DNA of 9,877 bases from CAYFMS01 sp964462325 (GCA_964462325.1 CAYWYQ010000028.1:1-9877), one strand, 5' to 3'; numbered from the stretch's first letter, positions 1 to 5,640 are shown. A program made the numbers and translations. Notes: generated by a model not told the origin, from the sequence alone.

Positions 1-24
1 CAGATTCTATTTCACTCCCCTTCC

Positions 25-58
<34 letters not shown>

Positions 59-218
59 TCACTATCGATCAAAACATGTATTTAGCCTTACCGCATAGTC
101 GCGGTTGATTCCGACAGGATTTCACGTGTCCCGCCGTACTCAAGCATTCCTACCAAACGTTGAATTCACATTTCGAATACGGGACTATCACCCTCTTTGG
201 TACTGCTTTCCAGACAGT

Positions 219-352
219 TTTTTCTATATAAATTCAATCGCTTCCTGCATTGTAAGATACAGACATAGGAGCTTACAACACCAACTACGCAACGGCTTAC
301 ACCTTTCGCCTCGCCTCCATAACTCCGAAGAGTTACTTTGGCGGACTTCACG
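219..352 (-). other. 23S rRNA expansion segment 2
   Basis: Between the conserved CAGCCCA and CTGTCTGGAAAG segments, E. coli has about 35 nt and this gene about 150. The extra sequence contains hairpins: TTGTAAG 250-256 with CTTACAA 272-278, and TAACTC / GAGTTA closed by a CGAA loop near 320-335. The exact borders of the expansion are approximate because I aligned by eye. It could be retained in the mature rRNA or removed as an intervening sequence; nothing seen decides between these. Confidence 0.6.
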
Positions 353-395
353 TAATTGGTTTGGGCTGTTCCCCTTTCGTTCGCCACTACTTAGG

Positions 396-461
396 GAATG
401 TAAACACTACACTTCATCTCAATGCTCGACAGGGTCGAGATTTGAGATGAGAGTAGCATTC
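396..461 (-). other. 23S rRNA expansion arm 1 (nested hairpin)
   Basis: Where E. coli has a short stretch between GAGGAAAAGAAA and CAGTAGCGGCGA, this gene has about 50 extra nucleotides. They form a clean nested hairpin: GAATG 396-400 with CATTC 457-461, CTAC 407-410 with GTAG 453-456, CATCTCAA 415-422 with TTGAGATG 442-449, and CTCGAC 425-430 with GTCGAG 434-439. The perfect nesting indicates a real rRNA helix and not misassembly. Confidence 0.75.
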
Positions 462-860
462 ATTCTTTTCTTTTCCTCCAGCTACTGAGATGTTTCACTT
501 CGCTGGCTTACCACCATATAGCTATGTATTGACTATACAGCGACCGGGCATTTACCCCGGCCGGGTTTCCCCATTCGGACATTCCTGGGTCAAAGGTTGC
601 TTATCACCTCACCAAGACTTTTCGCAGATTGCCACGTCCTTCATCGGCATGTTTTGTCGAGCCATCCACCATACACCCTTATAGATGCTCTCCACTCACT
701 TATCTTGTCTAAACACCTGGAATCACCACATCTATCTTTTCCGTTTTTCCTGTCTTGCCTCATGTATATCTAGATACACTCGACTTCGACACTCAAACGT
801 CAAAGAAATCTGCAGCCATTCCAGGCGTTTATACCACCACACATAAGTGACGTGCGGTAT

Positions 861-886
861 AAATAAGTGAATGAATTTACTTATTT
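861..886. repeat. Strong inverted repeat in the 23S upstream region
   Basis: AAATAAGTGAA (861-871) pairs with TTTACTTATTT (876-886), eleven pairs with one G-T wobble and a TGAA loop. It shares three bases with the neighbouring 828-863 inverted repeat, so the two stems compete slightly. It may be a processing or stability hairpin of the pre-23S leader. There is no T-run after it on either strand, so it is not an obvious terminator. Confidence 0.5.
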
Positions 887-983
887 CATTTGTAGACGTT
901 CGAAAAATACATTGTACTTTTCTTATATCGTTGATTATTAACTCGCATTAATAATCGTTTACTCGTTGATTGATTATTCAGTT

Positions 984-1001
984 GTGAAAGATCAGAGAAC
1001 A
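984..1001 (-). promoter_or_regulatory. boxA-like antitermination sequence (candidate)
   Basis: The minus strand reads TGTTCTCTGATCTTTCAC, followed by AACTGAATAATC. This resembles boxA-type sequences of bacterial rRNA leaders and spacers, such as TGTTCTTTGAAAACTGAATA. The match is partial and made from memory, so this is a weak call. Its position upstream of the 23S gene and on the same strand is what a boxA would need. Confidence 0.25.
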
Positions 1002-1162
1002 ATATTCAAACGTGTATTTCGGCGCACTTTGAACTCCAGTCTTCGAATCTGCCCTCATCGTACATTTCCAGTACGTCTGCGGAAGTTTCTTGCTTGTCGT
1101 CCAAATTACATCCAAACTTCATCGTTTGATGAATATAAATGCTAGAACATTGCATCTCTAAC

Positions 1163-1188
1163 CCGAGAAATATTCTCGGTCTATTTTT
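1163..1188 (+). terminator. Hairpin with T-tract, plus-strand orientation
   Basis: CCGAGAA (1163-1169) pairs with TTCTCGG (1173-1179) around an ATA loop, followed by TCTATTTTT on the plus strand. It has the form of an intrinsic terminator for rightward transcription, yet no plus-strand gene was found to its left. It faces the minus-strand terminator at 1191-1215 with only two bases between the T-tracts. It may instead be a 5' hairpin of a leftward rRNA precursor. Confidence 0.45.
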
Positions 1189-1190
1189 GG

Positions 1191-1215
1191 TAAAGAAAAA
1201 GCTCGCGGATGCGAG
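1191..1215 (-). terminator. Intrinsic terminator of the structured RNA gene
   Basis: On the minus strand CTCGC, an ATCC loop and GCGAG are followed by CTTTTTCTTTA, with the T-tract at 1191-1200. The 5' arm of this hairpin (TCTCGC on the minus strand, 1211-1216) can also pair perfectly with GCGAGA at 1222-1227 through a CACAG loop, so terminator and alternative hairpin exclude each other. Confidence 0.7.
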
Positions 1216-1346
1216 ACTGTGTCTCGCTACACTGGTGCCAGATTTGGCGGAGTAGGTTTCCCGAACATGCTCCCTTTACCTGCTCACTGAAGTTCCCTCC
1301 AAAATGGTTGAGGAACAAGTGTAGCGGTTTATTCATTTGTGAATGC
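1191..1346 (-). ncRNA. Structured small RNA gene of unknown family
   Basis: A minus-strand transcript of about 156 nt is defined by a strong sigma-70 promoter (1353-1381) and an intrinsic terminator (1191-1215). Its body is closed by a perfect 9-bp stem, CGCTACACT pairing with AGTGTAGCG (1318-1326 with 1225-1233). Inside are a hairpin GTTCCTC..GAGGGAAC, a longer arm GAGCAGGT..ACCTACTC with one mismatch, and a small GCCAAATCTGGC hairpin. I compared it by eye with 5S, SRP, 6S, tmRNA and RNase P RNA and none of the conserved cores fit. It lies between rlmH and the 23S gene. A trans-acting regulatory RNA or a very divergent housekeeping RNA are both possible. The gene call rests on promoter, fold and terminator occurring in the right order; function is unknown. 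Confidence 0.65.
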
Positions 1347-1352
1347 GAGAGG

Positions 1353-1381
1353 ATAGTACAATACCCTAAAAAACCTGTCAA
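1353..1381 (-). promoter_or_regulatory. Sigma-70 promoter of the structured RNA gene
   Basis: On the minus strand a perfect -35 TTGACA (1376-1381) is followed by a 17-base spacer and -10 TACTAT (1353-1358). The expected start is the G at about 1346. It is the best promoter match I found in the window. Confidence 0.75.
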
Positions 1382-1403
1382 GTGTTTTCATGTACAGACA
1401 TTT

Positions 1404-1433
1404 GAAGATGTATTTACCATCTTAAACATCTTC
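1404..1433 (+). promoter_or_regulatory. Hairpin in the rlmH 5' region
   Basis: GAAGATGT (1404-1411) pairs with ACATCTTC (1426-1433) around a 14-base loop. It ends 21 bases before the rlmH start. The loop contains a second CATCTT, so a competing shorter pairing is possible. No T-tract follows. It may affect rlmH translation, or it may be incidental. Confidence 0.3.
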
Positions 1434-1454
1434 TATGCTAAGCTAGAAATATCT

Positions 1455-1877
1455 ATGCTAAAACTTACATTTATTACGATTGGAGATCTGCCAAAAGGAC
1501 CATTTTCTGAGATACGAGATAAACTATTAAAGCCTATGAAGCAGTTTGTGTCCTTGATGCACAGAATTGCGAAAGATGAACCTTCCGCCCTCAAGCAAGT
1601 ACCAGATGGAGATGTACTCATCGTGCTAGATGCAGCGGGAAAAATGTTTACGTCCGAACAGCTTGCAATGGGTGTTAAGCAATTTGAAGATCAAGGACAA
1701 CATATAACTGTTTTACTTGGTGGGCCTAAGGGACTTTCTCTAGAAACAAAGCAAAAAGCTCGGCTACTCCTTTCTCTTTCACGCATGACAACGACACATG
1801 ACCTTGCCCACTTATTATTTCTAGAACAGCTCTATCGCGTCATGACGATTACGCACGGAAAAACCTATCATTATTAA
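1455..1877 (+). CDS. rlmH: 23S rRNA (pseudouridine-1915-N3)-methyltransferase RlmH
   Basis: This encodes 140 residues of the SPOUT methyltransferase RlmH, which N3-methylates pseudouridine 1915 in helix 69 of 23S rRNA using S-adenosylmethionine. Family signatures are seen in order: an N-terminal beta strand LKLTFITIGDL (2-12), VLIVLDAAGKMFTSEQLA (54-71), the cofactor-knot glycine motif VLLGGPKGLS (86-95), and the C-terminal LSLSRMTTTHDLAHLLFLEQ with LYRVMTITHGKTYHY at the end. The family length is about 155, so it is slightly short, mostly in the N-terminal half. The open frame extends upstream to 1209, but the homology begins at ATG 1455, so I chose that start. There is no clear Shine-Dalgarno site. 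Its substrate gene lies about 760 bases to the left on the opposite strand. Confidence 0.95.
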   Translation: MLKLTFITIGDLPKGPFSEIRDKLLKPMKQFVSLMHRIAKDEPSALKQVPDGDVLIVLDAAGKMFTSEQLAMGVKQFEDQGQHITVLLGGPKGLSLETKQKARLLLSLSRMTTTHDLAHLLFLEQLYRVMTITHGKTYHY

Positions 1878-1888
1878 GATTTGCATAA

Positions 1889-1928
1889 ATAAAAGAGCCC
1901 AACCTCCGAAGAGACCGAGCAGGTGGCT
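1889..1928 (-). terminator. Terminator of the DUF218 gene
   Basis: On the minus strand AGCCACCT and AGGTTGGGCT form the outer stem (1896-1928), followed by CTTTTATTTA. The stem begins at the TAG stop codon of the DUF218 gene. The plus-strand rlmH gene ends 19 bases before the stem, so the hairpin could also help end that transcript, though it has no plus-strand T-run. Confidence 0.5.
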
Positions 1929-2475
1929 ACTTCAGCAGTCGTGCATCGACTTTTGCAAAGTTCCCACGAGAGTTCTGAGGCAGATGACGCAGAGCATCGA
2001 AAATGCCGCGCGGCTCACCGTCCCAGAAACGAATCCAACGAATTGCACCGTTCTTCCAGTCTCGCCACACAGGCAGCAAGACAAGTGCCGGCATGCTGAC
2101 ATCGAAGTGCGCGCAGGCAAGTCGGAAATTCGCCGCGCAACGAAGTACATGATACCAGCAGGAAACAATGATGACACGATCTGGACCATACACCGGAAGA
2201 ACCTCGGCAATGGCCATCATGTCGTCACGCGTATTCATCGAGCGACTACTTTCAATGATATGCTTGATACCTGCCTCTTTTGCCACTCGCACCGCCTGCT
2301 TGTTCAATGCGCCCTGACGACCGTCTCCGACGATCACCAGAATGACATCTTCCTCCTCGGCCTGCAAAGCAAGCGTAACCTTGATCGCCTGGCGGTAACG
2401 CCAATTGATCATAATCTCTTCTCCGTTTACCACACGATCGATTCGACCGCCTGGCGCAACAACAAACGTTTTCAT
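1927..2475 (-). CDS. DUF218 / YdcF-like (ElyC-SanA-YdcF) family protein
   Basis: The 182 residues match the DUF218 fold: a hydrophobic strand plus glycine turn VILVIVGDGRQ (44-54), the signature ESSRSMNTRDDM (75-86), matching the family's E-S-x-NT-x-EN type motif, and RVIIVSCWYHVLRCAANFR (100-118), matching the V-T-S-x-YH-x-RA motif. The molecular activity of this family is poorly known; members affect envelope functions in enterobacteria. No signal peptide or membrane helix is visible, so a cytoplasmic location is likely. The start has a strong Shine-Dalgarno GGAGGA three bases before ATG, unlike most neighbours. GC content is high: 34 of 60 bases in 2041-2100. It follows the TrmB-like gene by 48 bases on the same strand, so the two may form an operon. 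It ends with a terminator. Confidence 0.8.
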   Translation of the reverse strand: MKTFVVAPGGRIDRVVNGEEIMINWRYRQAIKVTLALQAEEEDVILVIVGDGRQGALNKQAVRVAKEAGIKHIIESSRSMNTRDDMMAIAEVLPVYGPDRVIIVSCWYHVLRCAANFRLACAHFDVSMPALVLLPVWRDWKNGAIRWIRFWDGEPRGIFDALRHLPQNSRGNFAKVDARLLK

Positions 2476-2484
2476 TATTCCTCC
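2473..2484 (-). promoter_or_regulatory. Strong Shine-Dalgarno site of the DUF218 gene
   Basis: The minus strand reads GGAGGAATAATG. It fixes the start codon. It is notable because most other genes in the window have no recognisable Shine-Dalgarno sequence; the only other strong one is at the 71-residue gene (6612-6623). Confidence 0.8.
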
Positions 2485-2491
2485 AATCTCA

Positions 2492-2526
2492 TAGTCTAAC
2501 CACCCAGTTAAGGGTTCGTCAGACTA
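2492..2526 (-). promoter_or_regulatory. Intercistronic hairpin between the TrmB-like and DUF218 genes
   Basis: On the minus strand TAGTCTGA (overlapping the TAG stop of the TrmB-like gene) pairs with TTAGACTA, and inside it ACCC pairs with GGGT. The hairpin ends a few bases before the DUF218 Shine-Dalgarno site and has no T-tract. It could protect or separate the two cistrons, or tune translation of the second one. Confidence 0.45.
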
Positions 2527-3282
2527 CGAAAGATTGCCCCATAATGCATCGAAGATCATTCTTTGCGTTTGCGCAATCGCCGCATCATCAATCATCACTC
2601 CGAATAATTGTTTGTTCTTATCAAGCCCTACGAATGCCGTTCTGTCTGCGTAAATAAATGTATACATCGGTGAAGTGTCTTTACGCGAAAGCCATTTTCG
2701 TTCATCGAGTCCGTACGTTGCTCCCCCCTCTCCTATAGAGATCGCTCGCACATGGACAGCAACTTTCTTTCTTGCCGTATTGTATCCCGGCCAAGCTCCT
2801 CCAATCAGGTCACGTATACCAGAACTCGAATACACTCGATACATTTTCGTTTTCCGTTTCTTCGTTTGGTAAAGAACATCCTGCAATAATTCCTTCACGC
2901 CTCCCCCTCCTTCAAAATATCTGACAGAAGGACGATGTTCTGCACTTCCGATAAGGGTACGCAGCTCTGGAACCATTGCATTTATTTTTTGACGCGCTTC
3001 CTGGATTGCTACCTCTCGCCTTGTTGCCAAGGCCCTTAGTTTTTGCGGATCTTCTGCGACAAAATATCGATGTCTTTTTTCGTCTAGGTAGCTCACCAGA
3101 CCAGCGCGGTTCAGAATTTTTAACGCATCATAGACGGTGCCGCGTTTCAGATTCGCACCCTCAGCAATTCTGCGAAGAGGTGCACTTCCGAGTTTCAATA
3201 CGGTTAAATAAACATCAAAATCTTTTTTTCTGAGTCCTAGAAGATCTAAACTCCGCTCATTAAGTGTAGGTAAGTTGTCCAT
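2524..3282 (-). CDS. TrmB-family transcriptional regulator
   Basis: The 252 residues begin with a winged helix-turn-helix of TrmB type. LGLRKKDFDVYLTVLKLGSAPLRRIAEGANLKRGTVYDALKILNRAGLV spans about residues 15-63 and is followed by the wing SYLDEKRHRYFVAEDP. A helical linker (residues 70-105, rich in A, R, E and K) probably forms the dimer coiled coil. The C-terminal part contains VRYFEGGGGVKELLQDVL, typical of TrmB relatives that sense a ligand or act in signalling. The archaeal TrmB founder controls sugar transport, but the ligand here is unknown. The start is ATG at 3282; no Shine-Dalgarno site is seen. It is divergent from the sugar-kinase-like gene at 3419, which makes that gene a natural candidate target. 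The DUF218 gene lies downstream on the same strand. Confidence 0.88.
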   Translation of the reverse strand: MDNLPTLNERSLDLLGLRKKDFDVYLTVLKLGSAPLRRIAEGANLKRGTVYDALKILNRAGLVSYLDEKRHRYFVAEDPQKLRALATRREVAIQEARQKINAMVPELRTLIGSAEHRPSVRYFEGGGGVKELLQDVLYQTKKRKTKMYRVYSSSGIRDLIGGAWPGYNTARKKVAVHVRAISIGEGGATYGLDERKWLSRKDTSPMYTFIYADRTAFVGLDKNKQLFGVMIDDAAIAQTQRMIFDALWGNLS

Positions 3283-3331
3283 AATGATTAAGTTAGAATT
3301 GATTATTTATCCACTTTTTATAAAATACCAC

Positions 3332-3337
3332 TATAAT
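3332..3337 (+). promoter_or_regulatory. -10 element in the divergent region before the kinase gene
   Basis: A perfect TATAAT lies 82 bases upstream of the kinase start, in the 136-base AT-rich region between the divergent TrmB-like and kinase genes. The -35 position has only a poor match. On the opposite strand the same bases read TATAGT within TTATAG, so the site could be shared. No clear operator dyad for the TrmB-like protein was found here. Confidence 0.4.
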
Positions 3338-3418
3338 TCAATGTTTTACAGTCATCTATCTTGTCCAGAAATAGCCGACAACTTGTCATGAGTATACAAA
3401 TAGATACAATGAAGACCT

Positions 3419-4480
3419 ATGCAAAGCATCCCGGAAGAAATACAAAACCAATATGCAATCGGTACAGTCCAGTCGATAGAGCCTGTCGATATCGGCCTCA
3501 TTCACAAAACATTTATTATCAATTCAGAAGAGGGTACATTTGTTATTCAAAAACTCCACCCTGTTCTTTCAAGTGACGAGGTTGCAGAAGATTTTAGAGC
3601 CGTTACAGAACATCTTCGAAAAAATAAATTCCCTGCCCCGCAAGCTGTATTAACAGTAAGTGGAAATATACTCGCAAAGCGCCCTCTCGTCATCCCGGAC
3701 TCTGACCCGGGATCCAGCGATGCGCTAGATTCCCGCCTTCGCGGGAATGATAAACAGGAAATATGGCGCATGCAAACATTCGTTGATGGTGAGTCCTTTG
3801 AAAAAGCTAACGCAGAAATGGCATTAAATGCAGGGGCTTTTCTTGCAAAGTATCATGCAATAATGGCAACACTCGACTATGAATTTCAATCAAAAAAACC
3901 TTTGCATCAAACACAAGCAATTTATGATGAGTTCATTGAGACAATCGAGAATCCTGCATATGCCGATTTAATAGAGGGTGTTCAAGATGAGGTCACACTC
4001 ATCAAAACCGAGCTCCCTCATTACATTTTACCGAAAAATTTACCGCAACATGTGATTCATGGAGATCCAAAAATCTCGAATATTCTTTTCAAGGATGATA
4101 AAGCGGTGGCGATAGTAGATCTTGATACCGGAAGCCGGCATACTCCCCTTGTTGAGCTTGGCGATGCATTTCGTTCATGGTGCGGAGCAAAGGAAGATGA
4201 CCCGAATAATAGTTTTGATCTAAGTATTTACGAGACGGGACTAAAAGGATATTTGTCTGAACCCGGAAATCTCCTTTCTAAGAAGGAAGAGGAACTTATT
4301 CCATCTGCCGTTGCGTCTATTACGCTTGAATTAGCAACGCGTTTTCTGGCAGATTATTTCAAGGACGAATACTTTAGGTGGAATTCTGAAAAATACAGTT
4401 CAAGACGCGAGCATAACCTTGCACGAGCACGAGGACAGATTGCTTTGTTTAAGGATTTAAAAGAGAAACTTGGTATTTAA
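3419..4480 (+). CDS. APH-fold kinase, N-acetylhexosamine 1-kinase (NahK)-like
   Basis: The 353 residues have the aminoglycoside phosphotransferase/choline kinase fold. Motifs seen are the N-lobe nucleotide-binding strands (IHKTFIINSEEGTFVIQKLHP, about residues 26-46), the catalytic Brenner-type loop HGDPKISN (214-221, catalytic D216) and the metal-binding DLDTG (234-238) followed by VELGDAFRSWCG. The pair HGDPKxxN and DLDT with a following GDAxRS resembles NahK, which phosphorylates N-acetylhexosamines at C1, so a sugar substrate is more likely than an antibiotic. Residues 91-111 come from an inserted palindromic repeat and sit in the N-lobe before WRMQTFVDGESF. The reading frame is kept, so the protein may still be active. 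The start is ATG at 3419, with only a weak GAAG upstream. An intrinsic terminator follows directly. Confidence 0.85.
   Translation: MQSIPEEIQNQYAIGTVQSIEPVDIGLIHKTFIINSEEGTFVIQKLHPVLSSDEVAEDFRAVTEHLRKNKFPAPQAVLTVSGNILAKRPLVIPDSDPGSSDALDSRLRGNDKQEIWRMQTFVDGESFEKANAEMALNAGAFLAKYHAIMATLDYEFQSKKPLHQTQAIYDEFIETIENPAYADLIEGVQDEVTLIKTELPHYILPKNLPQHVIHGDPKISNILFKDDKAVAIVDLDTGSRHTPLVELGDAFRSWCGAKEDDPNNSFDLSIYETGLKGYLSEPGNLLSKKEEELIPSAVASITLELATRFLADYFKDEYFRWNSEKYSSRREHNLARARGQIALFKDLKEKLGI
3689..3751 (+). repeat. Palindromic GTCAT element, copy 1, inside the kinase gene
   Basis: This 63-bp element starts GTCATCCCGGAC and ends GCGGGAATGAT. It contains two small hairpins, CCCGG..CCGGG and TTCCCGC..GCGGGAA. 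It is exactly 21 codons long and in frame, adding VIPDSDPGSSDALDSRLRGND. A clearly related copy, in inverted orientation and without coding role, lies at 4917-4986. This resembles the protein-gene insertions described for Rickettsia palindromic elements. Confidence 0.85.
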
Positions 4481-4504
4481 AAATCCGCGCATGCGGATTT
4501 TTTT
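4481..4504 (+). terminator. Bidirectional intrinsic terminator between kinase and ribH
   Basis: AAATCCGC (4481-4488), a GCAT loop and GCGGATTT (4493-4500) are followed by a seven-T run on the plus strand. On the minus strand the stem is followed by TTTTTAAA. It therefore can serve both the plus-strand kinase and the convergent minus-strand ribH, whose stop codon lies in the T-run. Confidence 0.85.
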
Positions 4505-4904
4505 ATTCTTCAATCATTTGCACGGCAGCGAGAACCGCTTTCTTTGCATACGAAAGTAATCGAGGTTCGATTTGATCCGGCGAAATTCCTGGACCAAGCA
4601 CCCCAAGTCCAATAGGTTTCATGAATTCGAGTTGCAATTGCATGACAAAATGCATGAGTGACTGTCCCATCGTAAATCCATGCTTTGTACTTCCCTTTTC
4701 AATGATGCCAATTACAATAACAGCATCGATTTTTTCTTTTTGTAATAATCGTTTTATTGCAAGTGGTTTTTCAACCGACCCTGGTACCCAAACTTCTTCA
4801 ATAATTTCCGCATCATATTCTGCTGCCGTCTTTAAAGCTTCTTGCCTTTGTTTTTCGACAAGATCCTTATGAAAACTTCCCATGACCAGCCCTAATTTTT
4901 TCAT
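4503..4904 (-). CDS. ribH: 6,7-dimethyl-8-ribityllumazine synthase
   Basis: The 133 residues condense 5-amino-6-ribitylaminouracil with 3,4-dihydroxy-2-butanone 4-phosphate to lumazine, the penultimate step of riboflavin synthesis. Seen are the N-terminal SFHKD with an aromatic at position 11 for ring stacking, VPGSVEKPLAIKRLL (40-54), which matches the family VPGxxExP substrate loop, and GIIEKGSTKHGF (66-77) with the catalytic histidine H75. The C-terminus GVLGPGISPDQIEPRLLSYAKKAV lacks the usual bacterial GVLT..NKGxEAA wording and, like the short length, recalls archaeal lumazine synthases. Archaeal-type riboflavin synthase is a paralogue, but the presence of ribE upstream supports the lumazine synthase role. 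No Shine-Dalgarno site is clear. It is downstream of ribE by 85 bases, most of them a palindromic repeat. Confidence 0.92.
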   Translation of the reverse strand: MKKLGLVMGSFHKDLVEKQRQEALKTAAEYDAEIIEEVWVPGSVEKPLAIKRLLQKEKIDAVIVIGIIEKGSTKHGFTMGQSLMHFVMQLQLEFMKPIGLGVLGPGISPDQIEPRLLSYAKKAVLAAVQMIEE

Positions 4905-4916
4905 ACATATGTATTC

Positions 4917-4986
4917 GTCATTCCTGCAAAGGCAGGAATCTAACGCTTGCTGATTGCGCTGAATCCCGGATCAAGTCCGGGATGAC
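4917..4986 (-). repeat. Palindromic GTCAT element, copy 2, between ribE and ribH
   Basis: Read on the minus strand the 70-bp element starts GTCATCCCGGACTTGATCC and ends GCAGGAATGAC. It aligns over its whole length with copy 1 (3689-3751), with several extra bases in the middle. Hairpins are CCCGGA..TCCGGG and ATTCCTGC..GCAGGAAT. It fills nearly the whole gap between the two riboflavin genes. Confidence 0.85.
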
Positions 4987-4989
4987 AAG

Positions 4990-5565
4990 TTACGAATTAA
5001 TCTGCCGTTGGTAATATTCAATATTCACCATGTCGCCGACTTGCTTCATTCCAAAACGTGTTCGCTGCAGTGTTTCAGGAATAAAGAACACCTCAAACTC
5101 TCCTTTTTCTTCATCAAAATTTGTAACCGTAAGACTTGCTCCGTCAATGGCAATAAAACCTTTATCCTCTATCCGTCCTTCAAAGCCTTCCGGAAGAGCA
5201 AATCGCATAACCGTCGTGTCATTCTGAGAACGCGTATCTATTATATTTGCCATAGCACTCACATGCCCAGAAACAATATGACCTCCGATTTCATCGCCTA
5301 CCCTAAATGAACGTTCCATATTTACTTTTATTCCGACTTTGGCTTCACCAAGTGTTGTAATACGTAAACTTTCATCCATGACATCAAATTCTGCCTTGCG
5401 GAATCCTTTCTTCACGAGCGTAAGGCAGACACCGTCGAGTGCAATACTCGCCCCGATCTTTACTCCACGTAAAAATCCAAACGGAGTACGCACCACAAAG
5501 CGCTTGACGCCATCGCCCGTCACCGAAGTTACTTCACCCATTGCTTTAATAATTCCTGTAAACAT
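4990..5565 (-). CDS. ribE: Riboflavin synthase, alpha-chain type
   Basis: The 191 residues catalyse dismutation of two lumazine molecules into riboflavin and its pyrimidine precursor. The protein starts with the invariant MFTGII and shows the two tandem beta-barrel halves. The first half contains GVCLTLV (45-51), MDESLRITTLG and VNMERS. The second begins with GGHIVSGHV (94-102) and contains KGFIAIDGASLTV (135-147) and FFIPETLQRT (160-169), ending VNIEYYQ. The length is close to the usual 200. No FMN riboswitch core is visible in the 182-base upstream gap, which is instead filled with palindromic repeats. Finding ribE and ribH without ribA, ribB or ribD in the window means the early steps are either encoded elsewhere or supplied from outside. 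Confidence 0.96.
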   Translation of the reverse strand: MFTGIIKAMGEVTSVTGDGVKRFVVRTPFGFLRGVKIGASIALDGVCLTLVKKGFRKAEFDVMDESLRITTLGEAKVGIKVNMERSFRVGDEIGGHIVSGHVSAMANIIDTRSQNDTTVMRFALPEGFEGRIEDKGFIAIDGASLTVTNFDEEKGEFEVFFIPETLQRTRFGMKQVGDMVNIEYYQRQINS

Positions 5566-5577
5566 ATTTTATTCTTC

Positions 5578-5640
5578 GTTATTCCTGTCTTGAATCACAT
5601 TTAGGATAAATTCCGGAAAGAATCTAGCGCCTTCCGTCAT
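5578..5640 (-). repeat. Degenerate palindromic element, copy 3
   Basis: The plus strand reads GTTATTCCTGTC at one end and AATCTAGCGCCTTCCGTCAT at the other. This matches the outer parts of copy 2 (GTCATTCCTG and AATCTAACGC) and the GCGCTAGATTC block of copy 1, but the middle is different. I read it as a decayed or variant member of the same family. The boundary with the next element is shared. Confidence 0.5.

Larger units (their letters stand above)
693..1190 (-). other. Hairpin-rich gene-free region upstream of 23S rRNA (leader or spacer)
   Basis: About 500 bases without a credible protein gene, tRNA or 16S rRNA. Inverted repeats are dense: TTTATACC 828-835 with GGTATAAA 856-863; an 11-bp stem at 861-886; GATTATTAA 933-941 with TTAATAATC 948-956; TTCAAA plus GTG 1005-1014 with CAC plus TTTGAA 1025-1033; CGTAC hairpin 1055-1078; GAAGTTT 1082-1088 with AAACTTC 1114-1120; TTCATC 1118-1123 with GATGAA 1128-1133. 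Such density fits a precursor-rRNA leader with processing stems on the minus strand. I could not find a convincing sigma-70 promoter for the 23S gene here; one must exist in or near this stretch if the gene is transcribed on its own. Confidence 0.55.

Noticed and set aside
105..684. Protein-coding ORFs on both strands near the left edge
   Set aside because: They lie within the 23S rRNA gene and have no protein-like character.
1021..1080. tRNA gene suggested by TTCGAATC
   Set aside because: No 5-bp T-stem, acceptor stem or anticodon arm can be built around it on either strand.
1191..1346. 5S rRNA, SRP RNA or 6S RNA identity for the structured RNA
   Set aside because: The 9-bp closing stem and branched fold recall 5S, and the plus strand has CCCGAAC, but the GGAAGTTAAG-type loop and GATGGT are missing. 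No SRP GGAAGG..AGCAG core or 6S single-rod fold was found. Promoter and terminator fix the minus strand.
1209..1454. N-terminal extension of rlmH
   Set aside because: The in-frame extension crosses the opposite-strand RNA gene and its promoter and has no similarity to RlmH, which starts normally at 1455.
1984..2499. Plus-strand ORF of 171 codons
   Set aside because: It is an antisense reading of the DUF218 gene, which has family motifs and a Shine-Dalgarno site.
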